A stretch of DNA of 64,000 bases from Sphaerotilus uruguayifluvii (GCF_013294065.1 NZ_JABSNM010000005.1:124001-188000); one strand, 5' to 3'; positions 44,087 through 53,089 are shown, counted from the stretch's first letter. Made by a program: numbers and translations. The notes: generated by a model not told the origin, from the letters alone.

Positions 44087-45250
44087 TTACTCGACCTTCC
44101 AGTCGCCGTTGACCACCTTCAGGATCACGCCGGTCTCGGTGGTGAAGCCCCAGTGGTTGTCCTTCGCGTAGTTCAGGACGCCGTGCGAGACGACGGTGCG
44201 GCCCATCGTCTCGGTGGCCTCCTTCAGCGCGGCGCGGAATTCCGGCGTGCCGGGCCTGCCCTTCTTCAGCGCGACCGGGACGATCTTCTCGAGCACCAGC
44301 GCGGCGTCGTAGGCGTGGCCGGCGAACTGGTTGCGCGAGTTCGGGCCGTAGACCTTCTCGTACTTCTGCACGAAGTCGAGCGCGACCTTCTTCGACGGAT
44401 GGCTGTCGGGCAGCTGATCGCCGATCACCGCAGGGCCGGAGACGACGAAGGCGCCCTCGACGTCCTTGCCGCCGACGCGCATCAGGTCGCGGGTGGCCGC
44501 GGCGTGGGTCTGGTAGATCCTGCCCTTGTAGCCGCGCTCGACGACGGCCTTGTGCGGCATGGCCGCGCCCGAGCCCGAGGCCACGATCAGCATCGCGTCG
44601 GGGTTGGCGGCCGTCAGCTTGAGGGCCTGCGCGGTCACGCTGGTGTCGGAGCGGGCGAAGCGCTCGGTGGCCACCACCTTGATCTCGGGCGCGATCTTCG
44701 CGGCCTCGGCCTGGAAGTCCTTCAGCCAGCTCTCGCCGTAGGCGTCGGTGTAGCCGAGAAAGCCGACGGTCTTCACGCCGAGCTTCTTCATGTGCGTCAG
44801 CAGCGCATGCGACATCACCGCGTTGGACTGCGGCAGCCGGAAGGCCCAGGCGTCCTTGCCGGCCTGCAGCACCGCCGGCGAGAACATGAAGTGCGGCGTG
44901 CTGGCGGCCGCGACGGTGTCGGCCATCGCGATGGCCACCGGCGTGGCGGCCGAGCCCATGACGATGTCGGCCTTGTCCTGGGTGACGAAGCGCTGCGCGT
45001 TCTGCACGCCCTTGGTCGGGTCGGTGGCGTCATCGAGCACGATGACGTTGAGCTTCTCGCCGGCGATCGAGGTCGGCCACAGCTTGATGGCATTGCCCAT
45101 CGGAATGCCCAGGCCGCTGGCCGGCCCGGTCAGCGGCAGCGACACGCCGATGGTGATGTCGGCCATCGCGGCGCCCGACATCGCCCACAGCGCCGCGCTG
45201 GCGAGCAGGGTCTTCAGGAGCGGCTTGCTTGCGTTCTTTTGCGTCGTCAT
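44087..45250 (-). CDS. livK: Periplasmic substrate-binding protein of the Liv-type importer
   Basis: This 387-residue protein has a Sec signal peptide (about 1-30, cleavage after AMA) and the type I periplasmic-binding fold: ITIGVSLPLTGPASGLGIPM, VIVLDDATDPTKGVQNAQRF, KADIVMGSAATPVAIAMAD and VKTVGFLGYTDAYGESWLKD. The region HFMFSPAVLQAG is typical of aromatic- or amide-binding Liv relatives. I infer hydroxycinnamate or another aromatic acid as ligand from the neighbouring feruloyl-CoA synthase; leucine-type amino acids are the alternative. A dyad lies in its promoter region. Confidence 0.92.
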   Translation of the reverse strand: MTTQKNASKPLLKTLLASAALWAMSGAAMADITIGVSLPLTGPASGLGIPMGNAIKLWPTSIAGEKLNVIVLDDATDPTKGVQNAQRFVTQDKADIVMGSAATPVAIAMADTVAAASTPHFMFSPAVLQAGKDAWAFRLPQSNAVMSHALLTHMKKLGVKTVGFLGYTDAYGESWLKDFQAEAAKIAPEIKVVATERFARSDTSVTAQALKLTAANPDAMLIVASGSGAAMPHKAVVERGYKGRIYQTHAAATRDLMRVGGKDVEGAFVVSGPAVIGDQLPDSHPSKKVALDFVQKYEKVYGPNSRNQFAGHAYDAALVLEKIVPVALKKGRPGTPEFRAALKEATETMGRTVVSHGVLNYAKDNHWGFTTETGVILKVVNGDWKVE

Positions 45251-45324
45251 GTCTTCCTCCGGGGTCCGGTGAGGTGGGTGGCACTGTGCCGTTGAGCGAA
45301 ATCAAGGACCATGCGGATATTCCC

Positions 45325-45340
45325 GACCGTCCGGTCGGTC
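45325..45340. promoter_or_regulatory. TetR-type dyad upstream of livK
   Basis: GACCGTCCGGTCGGTC lies 75-90 bases upstream of the livK start. It is an imperfect palindrome close to ACCGACCGGTCGGT, the kind of site bound by several TetR-family regulators of acyl-CoA and aromatic catabolism. No TetR gene is in this window. Confidence 0.45.
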
Positions 45341-45401
45341 TATGTGACGCCTCCGCGAAGCGTCGGGTCGCGTCCGGGTCGGCTGCGTCCGAGGCGGGCG
45401 A

Positions 45402-46172
45402 TCAGCGCGGCGCCAGCCGCAGCGCGCCGTCGAGGCGGATGACCTCGCCGTTGAGGTGGCCGTTGGCGACGATGTGGGCCGCCAGCATCGCGAACTCGGC
45501 CGGGTCGCCCAGCCGCTTCGGGAAGGGAATCGCCGCGGCCAGCGACTGCTGCACCGCCTCGGGCAGCTCGTTCATCAGCGGCGTGGCGAACAGGCCCGGC
45601 GCGATCGTGCAAACCCGGATGCCCCACTGCGCCAGGTCGCGCGCCAGCGGCAGCGTCATGCCGACCACGCCGCCCTTGCTGGCCGCGTAGGCCTCCTGGC
45701 CGACCTGGCCGTCGAAGGCCGCGACCGAGGCGGTGTTGACGATGACGCCGCGCTCGCCGGCGGCGCCCTCCAGCGGCTCGAGCCGGGCGATGCGCGCGGC
45801 CGCCAGCCGGACCATGTTGTAGGTGCCCAGCAGGTTGACGCGCACCACGCGCTCGAAGTCCTCCAGCGGCGCGGGCGAGCCGTCGCGCTGGATCACCCGC
45901 TTGGCGGTGCCGATGCCGGCGATGTTCATCAGCATGCGCGCGGGACCCAGCGCGGCCTCGGCGGCATCGAGCGCGGCCGAGACGCTGGCGCTGTCGGTGA
46001 TGTCGCAGCGCAGCGCCAGGCCGCCGATCTCGGCGGCCACCGCCTCGGCGCCGGCGGCGTTGACGTCGAGCACCGCGACCTTCGCGCCCTGGCGGGCCAG
46101 TTCGCGGGCGACCGCGGCGCCGAGGCCGGAGCCGCCGCCGGTGACGAGGGCGGTGTGTCCTGGGATCTGCAT
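45402..46172 (-). CDS. SDR oxidoreductase, 3-hydroxyacyl-CoA dehydrogenase type II-like
   Basis: This 256-residue short-chain dehydrogenase has the cofactor motif [18 protein letters not shown], the NIAGIG loop, the active-site serine in [12 protein letters not shown], the YAASKGG motif and the PGLFATPLM segment. The arrangement [18 protein letters not shown] and [20 protein letters not shown] is characteristic of HSD17B10-type 3-hydroxyacyl-CoA dehydrogenases. In this cluster it would oxidise the beta-hydroxy group made by the hydratase. It lies between the importer and the synthetase genes on the same strand. Confidence 0.9.
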   Translation of the reverse strand: MQIPGHTALVTGGGSGLGAAVARELARQGAKVAVLDVNAAGAEAVAAEIGGLALRCDITDSASVSAALDAAEAALGPARMLMNIAGIGTAKRVIQRDGSPAPLEDFERVVRVNLLGTYNMVRLAAARIARLEPLEGAAGERGVIVNTASVAAFDGQVGQEAYAASKGGVVGMTLPLARDLAQWGIRVCTIAPGLFATPLMNELPEAVQQSLAAAIPFPKRLGDPAEFAMLAAHIVANGHLNGEVIRLDGALRLAPR

Positions 46173-46218
46173 GGGAGGGGGTCTTTCGTGGGGCCCCGCC
46201 TGCGCGGGGATGACGGAA

Positions 46219-48111
46219 TCAGCGGCGCGGCAGGATCAGGAAGGGATCGCTCTCGCGGCCTTCGTACATCGCCTCGACCAGCGCGTCGCGGTGCTGCAGC
46301 ACGGCGCGCTGGTTGATCGAGCCCTTGTCGGTGACCTCGCCCTTGTCGATCGAGGGCGGCTCGGCCAGCACATGCAGCCGCGCCGGCCGGTTGGCGCTGC
46401 CGGTGCCCTCGCGCCAGAGCCGGTCGGCGAGCTGCTGGAAGAATCCGCGCACCGCGGGCAGGTGCAGCAGCTCCGGCACCGGCAGCGTCGCCGCGGCCGG
46501 CTCGCCCAGCTCGGCGGCGAGCCGGCGGCACTCGTCGATGCGGGGGAAGACCAGCAGGCCGATCTCGTCGCGGTTCAGCCCGGTGACGACGACGTCCTGC
46601 ACGCAGGGCGCGCCGGCCAGCGTGACGCGGGCGCGCAGCGGGCCGACGCTGACGAAGGTGCCGGTCGAGAGCTTGAAGTCCTCGGCGGTGCGGCCGTCGA
46701 AGACCAGGCCGCGGTTCGGGTGGGCCGGATCGATGAAGCGCACCGCGTCGCCGGTGCGGTAGAAGCCGTCGGCGTCGAAGGCGTCGCTGGTCTGCTGCGG
46801 CGCGCGCCAGTAGGCCGGCATCACGTTGGGGCCGCGGAAGCGGATCTCGGTCTTGGCATGCGGATCGTCGGCCGCGCCGTCGCGCACCAGCTTCACCTCG
46901 ACGCCGGGCACCGGCAGGCCGATCCAGCCCGAGCGCACGTCGGTGCCGACCGCGAAGGTGCACGACGGGGCCGTCTCGGTCATGCCTAGGCCGGTGATGA
47001 TGCGGATGCGCTCGCCCACCGTCGCCTCGGCCAGCGTCTCCAGCCGGTCCCAGACCGCCTGCGACAGGCCGGCGCCGGCGAACATGAAGGCGCGCACGCG
47101 GGCAAACAGCGTGCGCCGCAGCTGCTCGTCGGTCTCCATCGCCGTGGCGATCTCCTCGAAGCCCTTCGGGACGTTGAAGTAGACCGTCGGCGAGATCTCG
47201 CGCAGGTTGCGCAGCGTCTCGGCCATGCCCTTGGGCGTCGGCTTGCCGTCGTCGATGTAGAGCGTGCCGCCGTTGTAGAGCACGATGCCGACGTTGTGGT
47301 TGCCGCCGAAGGTGTGGTTCCACGGCAGCCAGTCGACCAGCACCGGCGGCTCCTCGGCGAGGAAGCGCAGGCACTGGCGGATCATCTGCTGGTTGGCGCA
47401 GATCATCCGGTTGGTGTTGATGACCGCCTTGGGCAGCTTGGTCGAGCCGGAGGTGAACAGGAACTTGGCGATGGTGTCTGCGCCGACCGCCGCATGCGCG
47501 GCCTCGCCCGAGGCCTGCGGCGCGGTCGCCAGCAGGTCGTCGAAGGGCGTGACCTCGCGGCCTTCGAGCGTGCCGGCGCCGAGCACCACCTCGACGTCGG
47601 GCGCGAACACCGCCTCGATGGCGCGGCCGTAGGCGGCGCTGGCGGCGAACACCAGGCCCGGCGTGACGGTCGCGGCGATGTGGCGCAGCTTGCCGTGGTC
47701 CTGCGACACCAGCGAGTAGGCCGGCGACACCGGCACGTAGGGCACGCCGGCCCACATCGCGCCCAGCGCCAGCGTCAGGTACTCGATGTCGTTGTCCGAC
47801 AGGATCATCACCGGCCGCTCGGCCGACAGGCCGCGGTCGGTCAGCGCCTGGCCGATGGCGCGCACCCGCGCCAGCATCGTCGCGTAGCTGATGCGGCGCC
47901 AGTCGCCGCCGTGGACGCGCCGGGCGACGAAGATGCGCGACGGCGCCTCGGCGGCCCACTGCTCCAGGCAGTCGGTCAGCCGGTCGGGAAACCAGCCCAG
48001 CGCCTCGGTCGAGCGCAGCACGGTCGTGCCGTCGGCGCGGGCCTCGATCGTCGCGTCGACGCAGCCGCCGACCTCGGCGTGGCGGTAGCGGGCAGGGGTG
48101 TCGACATGCAT
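46219..48111 (-). CDS. fcs: Feruloyl-CoA synthase-like acyl-CoA synthetase
   Basis: This 630-residue ANL-superfamily enzyme activates hydroxycinnamates with ATP and CoA. It has the AMP-binding P-loop [20 protein letters not shown], the motif [23 protein letters not shown] and the late [15 protein letters not shown] with a C-terminal catalytic lysine region DKGSINQRA. The N-terminal block [35 protein letters not shown] and [19 protein letters not shown] matches feruloyl-CoA synthases. The start MHVDTPARY at 48111 sits six bases after the hydratase stop, so the genes are co-transcribed. Confidence 0.92.
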   Translation of the reverse strand: MHVDTPARYRHAEVGGCVDATIEARADGTTVLRSTEALGWFPDRLTDCLEQWAAEAPSRIFVARRVHGGDWRRISYATMLARVRAIGQALTDRGLSAERPVMILSDNDIEYLTLALGAMWAGVPYVPVSPAYSLVSQDHGKLRHIAATVTPGLVFAASAAYGRAIEAVFAPDVEVVLGAGTLEGREVTPFDDLLATAPQASGEAAHAAVGADTIAKFLFTSGSTKLPKAVINTNRMICANQQMIRQCLRFLAEEPPVLVDWLPWNHTFGGNHNVGIVLYNGGTLYIDDGKPTPKGMAETLRNLREISPTVYFNVPKGFEEIATAMETDEQLRRTLFARVRAFMFAGAGLSQAVWDRLETLAEATVGERIRIITGLGMTETAPSCTFAVGTDVRSGWIGLPVPGVEVKLVRDGAADDPHAKTEIRFRGPNVMPAYWRAPQQTSDAFDADGFYRTGDAVRFIDPAHPNRGLVFDGRTAEDFKLSTGTFVSVGPLRARVTLAGAPCVQDVVVTGLNRDEIGLLVFPRIDECRRLAAELGEPAAATLPVPELLHLPAVRGFFQQLADRLWREGTGSANRPARLHVLAEPPSIDKGEVTDKGSINQRAVLQHRDALVEAMYEGRESDPFLILPRR

Positions 48112-48116
48112 CGCGT

Positions 48117-48941
48117 TCACTCCTTCACGACCTTGCCGGCCCGGCCTTCGAGGAAGGCGCGCAGCCGCGCCTGCGCCTCGGGCGTGTTGCTGGCCGAGGC
48201 GGCCATCAGCGATTCGGCGAACAGGCCCTCCGACGGGCTCATCTCGACGATGCGCGGCAGCGCGTGCATCACCGCGAACGCCGTCATCGGCGCGTTGCCG
48301 GCGATCTTCCGGGCCAGCTCGATGCCCTTGGCCAGGCCGGCGCCGTCGCCGACGCGGTAGTTGACGACGCCGTAGCGCTCGCCCTGGTCGGCGTCGAAGA
48401 CGCGGCCGGTCAGCATCATGTCGGTCATGCGCGCCGCGCCCATCAGGCGCGGGATGCGCACCGAGCCGCCGCCGCCGACGAAGATGCCGCGCTGGCCTTC
48501 GGGCAGGCCGAAGTAGGCCGAGTCCTCGGCGACGCGGATGTGGCAGGACGCCGCCAGCTCCAGCCCGCCGCCGACCACCGCGCCGTGCAGCACCGCGATC
48601 ACCGGCACGCGGCCGTACTGGATCGCGTCGAAGGCGGCGTGCCAGCCGCGCGAGTGCAGGATCGCGGCGTGGATGTCGCGCTCGACCAGCTCGGAGAGGT
48701 CCAGCCCGGCGCAGAAGTGCGCGCCCTCGCCGCTGACCACCACCGCACGCACGTCGGCGGGCAGGTTGACGAAGGCGGTGTGCAGCTGTGCGATCAGGCC
48801 GTCGTTGATGGCGTTGCGCTTGACCGGGCGGTTCAGGCGGATGTGCAGCACCGCGCCGTCCTGGCTGACCTGCAGCAGGTCCAGGCCGGCCAGCAGGCCG
48901 GTGGCGGGGATGAAGGTGGCGTCGGGGGCAGGCGTGCTCAT
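48117..48941 (-). CDS. Enoyl-CoA hydratase/isomerase (crotonase family)
   Basis: This 274-residue crotonase has the family core LLQVSQDGAVLHIRLNRPVK, the oxyanion-hole block GEGAHFCAGLDLSEL and the catalytic region AVVGGGLELAASCHIRVAEDSAYFGLPEGQRGIFVGGGG-like (here spanning about 120-160). It would hydrate a cinnamoyl-type enoyl-CoA. A bifunctional hydratase-lyase (Ech, giving vanillin) is possible but the presence of an SDR dehydrogenase points to a beta-oxidative route. It is the first gene of the leftward operon and faces the divergent amidohydrolase across an AT-rich gap. Confidence 0.9.
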   Translation of the reverse strand: MSTPAPDATFIPATGLLAGLDLLQVSQDGAVLHIRLNRPVKRNAINDGLIAQLHTAFVNLPADVRAVVVSGEGAHFCAGLDLSELVERDIHAAILHSRGWHAAFDAIQYGRVPVIAVLHGAVVGGGLELAASCHIRVAEDSAYFGLPEGQRGIFVGGGGSVRIPRLMGAARMTDMMLTGRVFDADQGERYGVVNYRVGDGAGLAKGIELARKIAGNAPMTAFAVMHALPRIVEMSPSEGLFAESLMAASASNTPEAQARLRAFLEGRAGKVVKE

Positions 48942-49160
48942 GTCGTGAGGACTCGTTTCGCTGTCGCTTGATGCTTAGGAAATATAAGTATCTGGCTGCG
49001 ATGAACACCCCCATGGAAACCCTTGATCTGCAATCTTTAGCCTTGATGAGTCGTGTTCTTGCGGGTAAACCCTCGGTGCGGGATGCTTTTTTGATTACAG
49101 AATTTAAGCAAATTTCCCGTGACACCGCCCGCAAGACTGCCCCAGGACTGGACCCCGCCG
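48942..49160. promoter_or_regulatory. AT-rich divergent control region, possible 56-68 codon ORF
   Basis: The stretch 48960-49125 is clearly richer in A and T than anything around it, with ATATAAG, TTTTTTGATTACAG and AATTTAAGCAAATTT. It separates the leftward hydratase operon from the rightward amidohydrolase. It also contains an open frame at 48968-49174 (or from ATG 49001) whose start MNTPMETLDLQSLALMSRVL looks protein-like but has codon use unlike its neighbours. I treat it as a control region with a possible small or decayed gene. No clear promoter hexamers are certain. Confidence 0.4.
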
Positions 49161-50051
49161 ATGAACACCGATGACCTGATCGCGATCGACATCCACACCC
49201 ATGCCGAGGTGTCGTGCTGGAATCCGTTCGACAACTACGGCGAGGAGTACGACCGCGCCGCCGACAAGTACTTCGGCTCGAACCGGCGCCCGACCATCGC
49301 CGAGACGGTCGCCTACTACCGCGAGCGCAGGATCGGCCTGGTGATGTTCACCGTCGACAGCGAGAGCAAGCTGGGCCGCCGGCGCATTCCCAACGAGGAG
49401 ATCTGCGAGGCGGCGAAGGCCAACGCGGACATGATGGTGGCCTTCGCCTCGATCGACCCGCACAAGGGGAAGATGGGCGCGCGCGAGGCGCGTCGCCTGA
49501 TCGAGGAGCATGGCGTGCGCGGCTTCAAGTTCCATCCGACGGTGCAGGACTTCCTGCCCTACGACCGCATGGCCTGGCCGATCTACGAGGTCATCGCCGA
49601 GCACAAGCTGCCGGCGATCTTCCACTCGGGCCACTCGGGCATCGGCTCCGGGATGCGCTGCGGCGGCGGCCTGCGTCTGCAGAACTCCAACCCGATGCTG
49701 CTGGAGGACGTGGCGATCGACTTCCCCGACATGGAGATCGTCATCGCCCACCCGAGCTGGCCGTGGCAGGACGAGGCGCTGTCGCTGGCGCTGCACAAGC
49801 CCAACGTCTGGATCGACCTCTCGGGCTGGAGCCCGAAGTACTTCCCGCAGCAGCTGGTGCAGTACGCCAACACGCTTTTGCGCGACCGCATGCTCTTCGG
49901 CTCGGACTATCCCCTCATCACGCCCGAGCGCTGGATGAAGGACTTCGACGAGGCCGGCTTCAAGGACCGCGTCAAGCCGCTGATCCTCAAGGACAACGCG
50001 ATGCGGCTGCTGCGCATGGGACCGTACCGGGACGGCGCAGCCTCCGCCTGA
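49161..50051 (+). CDS. Amidohydrolase-family metal-dependent hydrolase
   Basis: This 296-residue TIM-barrel protein belongs to amidohydrolase family 2. It opens with the metal-binding IDIHTHAEVSCW, then GVRGFKFHPTVQDFLPYDR, the histidines in AIFHSGHSGIGSG and EIVIAHPSWPWQDEAL, and the late aspartate in MLFGSDYPLITPERW. Relatives include 4-oxalomesaconate hydratases and resorcylate-type decarboxylases, and close forms sit in hydroxycinnamate loci. The exact reaction is open. It is divergent from the hydratase-synthetase operon, sharing the AT-rich control region. Confidence 0.9.
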   Translation: MNTDDLIAIDIHTHAEVSCWNPFDNYGEEYDRAADKYFGSNRRPTIAETVAYYRERRIGLVMFTVDSESKLGRRRIPNEEICEAAKANADMMVAFASIDPHKGKMGAREARRLIEEHGVRGFKFHPTVQDFLPYDRMAWPIYEVIAEHKLPAIFHSGHSGIGSGMRCGGGLRLQNSNPMLLEDVAIDFPDMEIVIAHPSWPWQDEALSLALHKPNVWIDLSGWSPKYFPQQLVQYANTLLRDRMLFGSDYPLITPERWMKDFDEAGFKDRVKPLILKDNAMRLLRMGPYRDGAASA

Positions 50052-50261
50052 GCGCATCTGTCACGGAGTTGCGCACTGCCCGGGCCGGGTGTTCCAGCGC
50101 GGACGGCTCGGGCCTTTCCGGTACAGGGTTAGCACTGTCACCACGGCGGTGGCGGTCGCGTTGAATCACGGCACGCGGCTTGCTGTTGAGGCCGCGGCGC
50201 GGACGGCTTGCCGACCGGTCCCGTCCGCTCTCTGATCAACGCCCCGTACCGAGGAGACTCC

Positions 50262-50570
50262 ATGAAGTTCTTTGCCCTGCCCGTGCTGGCTGCTGCCCTG
50301 ACGATGACCGCCGGCCTGGCCCATGCCAATGCCGACGGCAAGGAGGTCTACAACCAGAACTGCGCGATGTGCCACGCCGCCGGCCTGGCCAACGCGCCGA
50401 AGTTCGGTGACAAGGCCGCCTGGGAGCCGCGCATCAAGACCGGCAAGGACGCGCTGCTGAAGTCGGCGCTCAATGGCAAGAACGCCATGCCGGCCAAGGG
50501 CGGCAACCCGAAGCTGAGCGACGAGCAGATCAGCGCCGCGATCGACTTCATGGTCGCCGCCGCGAAGTGA
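50262..50570 (+). CDS. Cytochrome c5-type periplasmic cytochrome
   Basis: This 102-residue protein has a signal peptide (about 1-22, cleavage after AHA) and one class I haem motif, CAMCH, in KEVYNQNCAMCHAAGLANAPK. The distal methionine is in NGKNAMPAKGGNPKLSDEQI. This is the cytochrome c5/c555 form that carries electrons between bc1-type complexes and oxidases. It is monocistronic, followed by a hairpin and a strong intrinsic terminator. The 210 bases upstream (50052-50261) hold nothing I can name apart from GAGGAGA before the ATG. Confidence 0.92.
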   Translation: MKFFALPVLAAALTMTAGLAHANADGKEVYNQNCAMCHAAGLANAPKFGDKAAWEPRIKTGKDALLKSALNGKNAMPAKGGNPKLSDEQISAAIDFMVAAAK

Positions 50571-50688
50571 TCCTTCCCTGACGGGGACCCGTTCCGGGCG
50601 GCCAGGCCGCCATGCTGCTGAAATATCGGGCATTCCAGAAGAATGCCTTTCAGATCAAGGGCTTGTAGGGCCGATGGGCGGGTCATCC

Positions 50689-50722
50689 CCAGGGTTATCC
50701 ACAGGGATTGTGGACACCCTGG
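50689..50722. repeat. Inverted repeat containing a consensus DnaA box
   Basis: CCAGGGT (50689-50695) pairs with ACCCTGG (50716-50722) and CCACA (50699-50703) with TGTGG (50709-50713), an imperfect 34-base hairpin. Within it TTATCCACA (50695-50703) is a perfect match to the strong DnaA box. It lies between cytochrome c5 and the downstream intrinsic terminator. Confidence 0.6.
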
Positions 50723-50734
50723 TCCGGCATGACG

Positions 50735-50767
50735 AAAAAAAGCGCGACACCGGGTCGCGCTTTTTTC
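50735..50767. terminator. Bidirectional Rho-independent terminator
   Basis: AGCGCGAC and GTCGCGCT form an 8-bp stem with a short loop, flanked by a run of A on the left and TTTTTT on the right. It can end transcription both from cytochrome c5 (rightward) and from fpr (leftward). Confidence 0.9.
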
Positions 50768-50805
50768 GTTTCAGGCGAGCCTGATGCGGCGTGGGGTGCG
50801 TGGGA

Positions 50806-51576
50806 TCACTGCTCGGCGAAGGCGCGCTCGATGACGAAGTCGCCCGGCTTGGTGGTGTTGCCCTCGGCGAAGCCGCGTTCTTCCAGCATCTTCTTCAGGT
50901 CGCGCAGCATGGCCGGGCTGCCGCAGATCATCACGCGGTCGTCCGTCGGGTTCAGCGCCGGCAGACCGAAGTCGGTCCACAGGCGGCCGTCGTTGATCAG
51001 GTCGGTGATGCGGCCCTGGCGCTCGAAGGGCTCGCGGGTCACGGTCGGGCAGTAGATCAGCTTGTCGCCGATGATCTCGCCGAGGAACTCGTGCTGGGGC
51101 AGGCTCTTGAACAGGTCCTGGTAGGCCAGCTCGGCGACCTCGCGGCAGCCGTGGACCAGGATGACCTTCTCGAAGCGCTCGTAGGTTTCCGGATCCTGGA
51201 TGATCGACAGCCACGGAGCCAGGCCCGTGCCGGTGCCGAACAGGTAGAGGTGCTTGCCGGGGTTCAGGTAGTCGAGCAGCAGCGTGCCGGTCGGCTTGCG
51301 GCCGACCAGGATCTTGTCGCCCGGCTGCAGGTGCTGCAGACGCGAGGTCAGCGGGCCGTCCGGCACCTTGATCGAGAAGAAGTGCAGCGTCTCTTCCCAG
51401 TTCGGGCTGGCGATCGAGTAGGCGCGCAGCAGCGGCTTGCCATCGACCGGCAGGCCGATCATCACGAAGTGACCGTTGGAGAACCGGAACGCGGTGTCGC
51501 GGGTGGTGGTGAAGCTGAACAGGCGGTCGGTCCAGTGATGCACCGAGAGCACGGTCTCTTCGTTGAAGGCTTTCAT
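50806..51576 (-). CDS. fpr: Ferredoxin/flavodoxin-NADP+ reductase
   Basis: Fpr moves electrons between NADPH and ferredoxin or flavodoxin. This 256-residue bacterial subclass I enzyme has the FAD motif LLRAYSIASPNWEETL, IKVPDGPLTSRLQHLQPGD, the NADP-binding glycine loop LFGTGTGLAPWLSIIQDPE, VILVHGCREVAELAYQDL and MICGSPAMLRDLKKML. The C-terminus ends in FVIERAFAEQ, the short extension of the Azotobacter/Pseudomonas form. Such enzymes often respond to oxidative stress. A dyad lies upstream. Confidence 0.95.
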   Translation of the reverse strand: MKAFNEETVLSVHHWTDRLFSFTTTRDTAFRFSNGHFVMIGLPVDGKPLLRAYSIASPNWEETLHFFSIKVPDGPLTSRLQHLQPGDKILVGRKPTGTLLLDYLNPGKHLYLFGTGTGLAPWLSIIQDPETYERFEKVILVHGCREVAELAYQDLFKSLPQHEFLGEIIGDKLIYCPTVTREPFERQGRITDLINDGRLWTDFGLPALNPTDDRVMICGSPAMLRDLKKMLEERGFAEGNTTKPGDFVIERAFAEQ

Positions 51577-51692
51577 GGCGGCAGGTCAGGGGGCTGGGGC
51601 AGATCAGAGCGGATCGGACCGCGCGGCGCCCCAGGCCCCGTCCGGTCCGTCACCGGATCTCGGCGCGGGGCTCGGAACCGGTTATGGCATTC

Positions 51693-51710
51693 GATACCCC
51701 AAGCAGTATC
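51693..51710. promoter_or_regulatory. Small dyad upstream of fpr
   Basis: GATAC and GTATC, eight bases apart, lie about 120 bases before the fpr start. CATAACC follows on the fpr strand as a weak -10. The rest of the 257-base gap between the protease stop and fpr contains no gene I can support. Confidence 0.35.
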
Positions 51711-51833
51711 ACAACCGGGCGGTCGGTGCAAGCGGGGCATGCGAGGGCGCCAAGGATACCCGATCTGCCGGCGCCGCCGCAGGCGCTGGCCGACCGGATG
51801 TCCCGGCCCGTTTCCTGATCTGGCCGGGCCGGT

Positions 51834-52970
51834 TCAGCAGGCCCAGGGATAGGCGGTGCAGGCGGACGTCAGCATCGACCCGAGCGTGCTGTCGAACTGC
51901 GAGCCGCCCTGGACCTTGACCGCGGCATTCGTGTAGCCCCACGAGACGACCGAGACGGCCATGTTGGCGCTGTTGTCCTGCGGCAGGGACGAGCTGTCGG
52001 CGTAGTTGACGCGGTAGTTGAGAACGACCGGGCCGCCGCTGGAGCCGCCCTGCATGTCCGATCCCCAGATGCCGTTGTTCAGCGAGCCGTAGTTGTTGAC
52101 CATGCTGTCGACCCGGTGCATCACCCCGCCGGAGTCGAGGTTGCCGGGATAGCCGATCACGGTCGCATGCTTGCCGATCATCGCCGGGTACTGGACGCCC
52201 AGCGTGCCGGTGTAGTCGCCGACCCGCTTCAGGCTGGCGTTGCGGTTCAGGACGATCAGCGCCCAGTCGCGGGTGTTGGGCACGCCGCCGCCGCCGCTGA
52301 ACCAGTTTGTCGTCGTGTAGACGTTCGCCCAGCTCGACCAGGTGCCGAACGGCGCCGAGCCGCTGCGGAAGGACGGGATGTACTGGAAGCTGTTGTACCA
52401 GCCCGAGGCCAGGCCGTTGCCGCTGTGCACGCAGTGGCCGGCCGTCAGCACGATGCCCGGCTTGATCAGCGAGGCGGTGCACATGTAGCTGCCGGTGCCG
52501 ATCTTGAAGTAGAGCTTGCCGGCGGCGCTGCGCGGCCAGGCGGCTTCTTCCCCGGCGGTCGCGGCCACGCGCGAGGAGGTGAACTGGATCGCGCCGGTGC
52601 CGACGGCCGACGGCGTGATGCCGCCGCTCGTGTCGACCGACGAGGTGAAGGGCAGGATCTGCTGCAGGCCGCGTGCGCCGAGCGTCGGCGGCAGCGCCGG
52701 CGAGCTGGAGACGACCGGCGTGGTGGCTGCGGTCGAGACCGCCGCGTTGTAGTCGAAGGCCTGGGCCGGCAGGAAGCCGACCGTGGGGGTGACCGAGCGG
52801 GCCGACGCATAGTCGGCCGCCGACCAGGTGCCCGACGACTGCGCGGCCACGGCCGGCGCATCCATCGAGACGACGTCACCGACGCGCGCGGCGCCGGCGT
52901 TCAGGGCGAGACCGGCGCCGGCCAGCAGCAGGGCCAGAGGGCGCATCGGATTCGGGGCGTGACGGGTCAT
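51834..52970 (-). CDS. Secreted trypsin-like serine protease
   Basis: This 378-residue protein has a signal peptide (about 1-28, MRPLALLLAGAGLALNAGA). An N-terminal, low-complexity pro-region (about 30-130) rich in S, T, A and P follows. The S1-type protease domain carries the catalytic His in VLTAGHCVHSG, the Asp in RDWALIVLN and the Ser in MQGGSSGGPVVL. Cysteines at CTASL/GHC and CTAYPWAC could form disulfides. Its family is glutamyl-endopeptidase/V8-like S1 rather than digestive trypsin. It is a lone gene, consistent with an extracellular nutrient or surface-remodelling protease. Confidence 0.9.
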   Translation of the reverse strand: MTRHAPNPMRPLALLLAGAGLALNAGAARVGDVVSMDAPAVAAQSSGTWSAADYASARSVTPTVGFLPAQAFDYNAAVSTAATTPVVSSSPALPPTLGARGLQQILPFTSSVDTSGGITPSAVGTGAIQFTSSRVAATAGEEAAWPRSAAGKLYFKIGTGSYMCTASLIKPGIVLTAGHCVHSGNGLASGWYNSFQYIPSFRSGSAPFGTWSSWANVYTTTNWFSGGGGVPNTRDWALIVLNRNASLKRVGDYTGTLGVQYPAMIGKHATVIGYPGNLDSGGVMHRVDSMVNNYGSLNNGIWGSDMQGGSSGGPVVLNYRVNYADSSSLPQDNSANMAVSVVSWGYTNAAVKVQGGSQFDSTLGSMLTSACTAYPWAC

Positions 52971-53052
52971 GTGAGCCTCCTGTCTTTGTGACGGATGTCA
53001 TGGATGAACCCGGTCAGTGTGCCTCCCGAATCATGAAAATCTGCTCAAGTCG

Positions 53053-53081
53053 GAAAAACTTCGTCATCAGTTCTGATGACG
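53053..53081 (-). terminator. Rho-independent terminator of the xseB-ispA-dxs operon
   Basis: CGTCATCAG (53062-53070) and CTGATGACG (53073-53081) form a perfect 9-bp stem, followed on the minus strand by AAGTTTTTCC. It lies directly after the dxs stop. Confidence 0.8.
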
Positions 53082-53089
53082 GACGAGCC

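Noticed and set aside
48117-49134. Extension of the feruloyl-CoA synthase frame upstream to 49134
   Set aside because: The extra part is antisense/out-of-frame to the hydratase gene; the synthase N-terminus begins at 48111.
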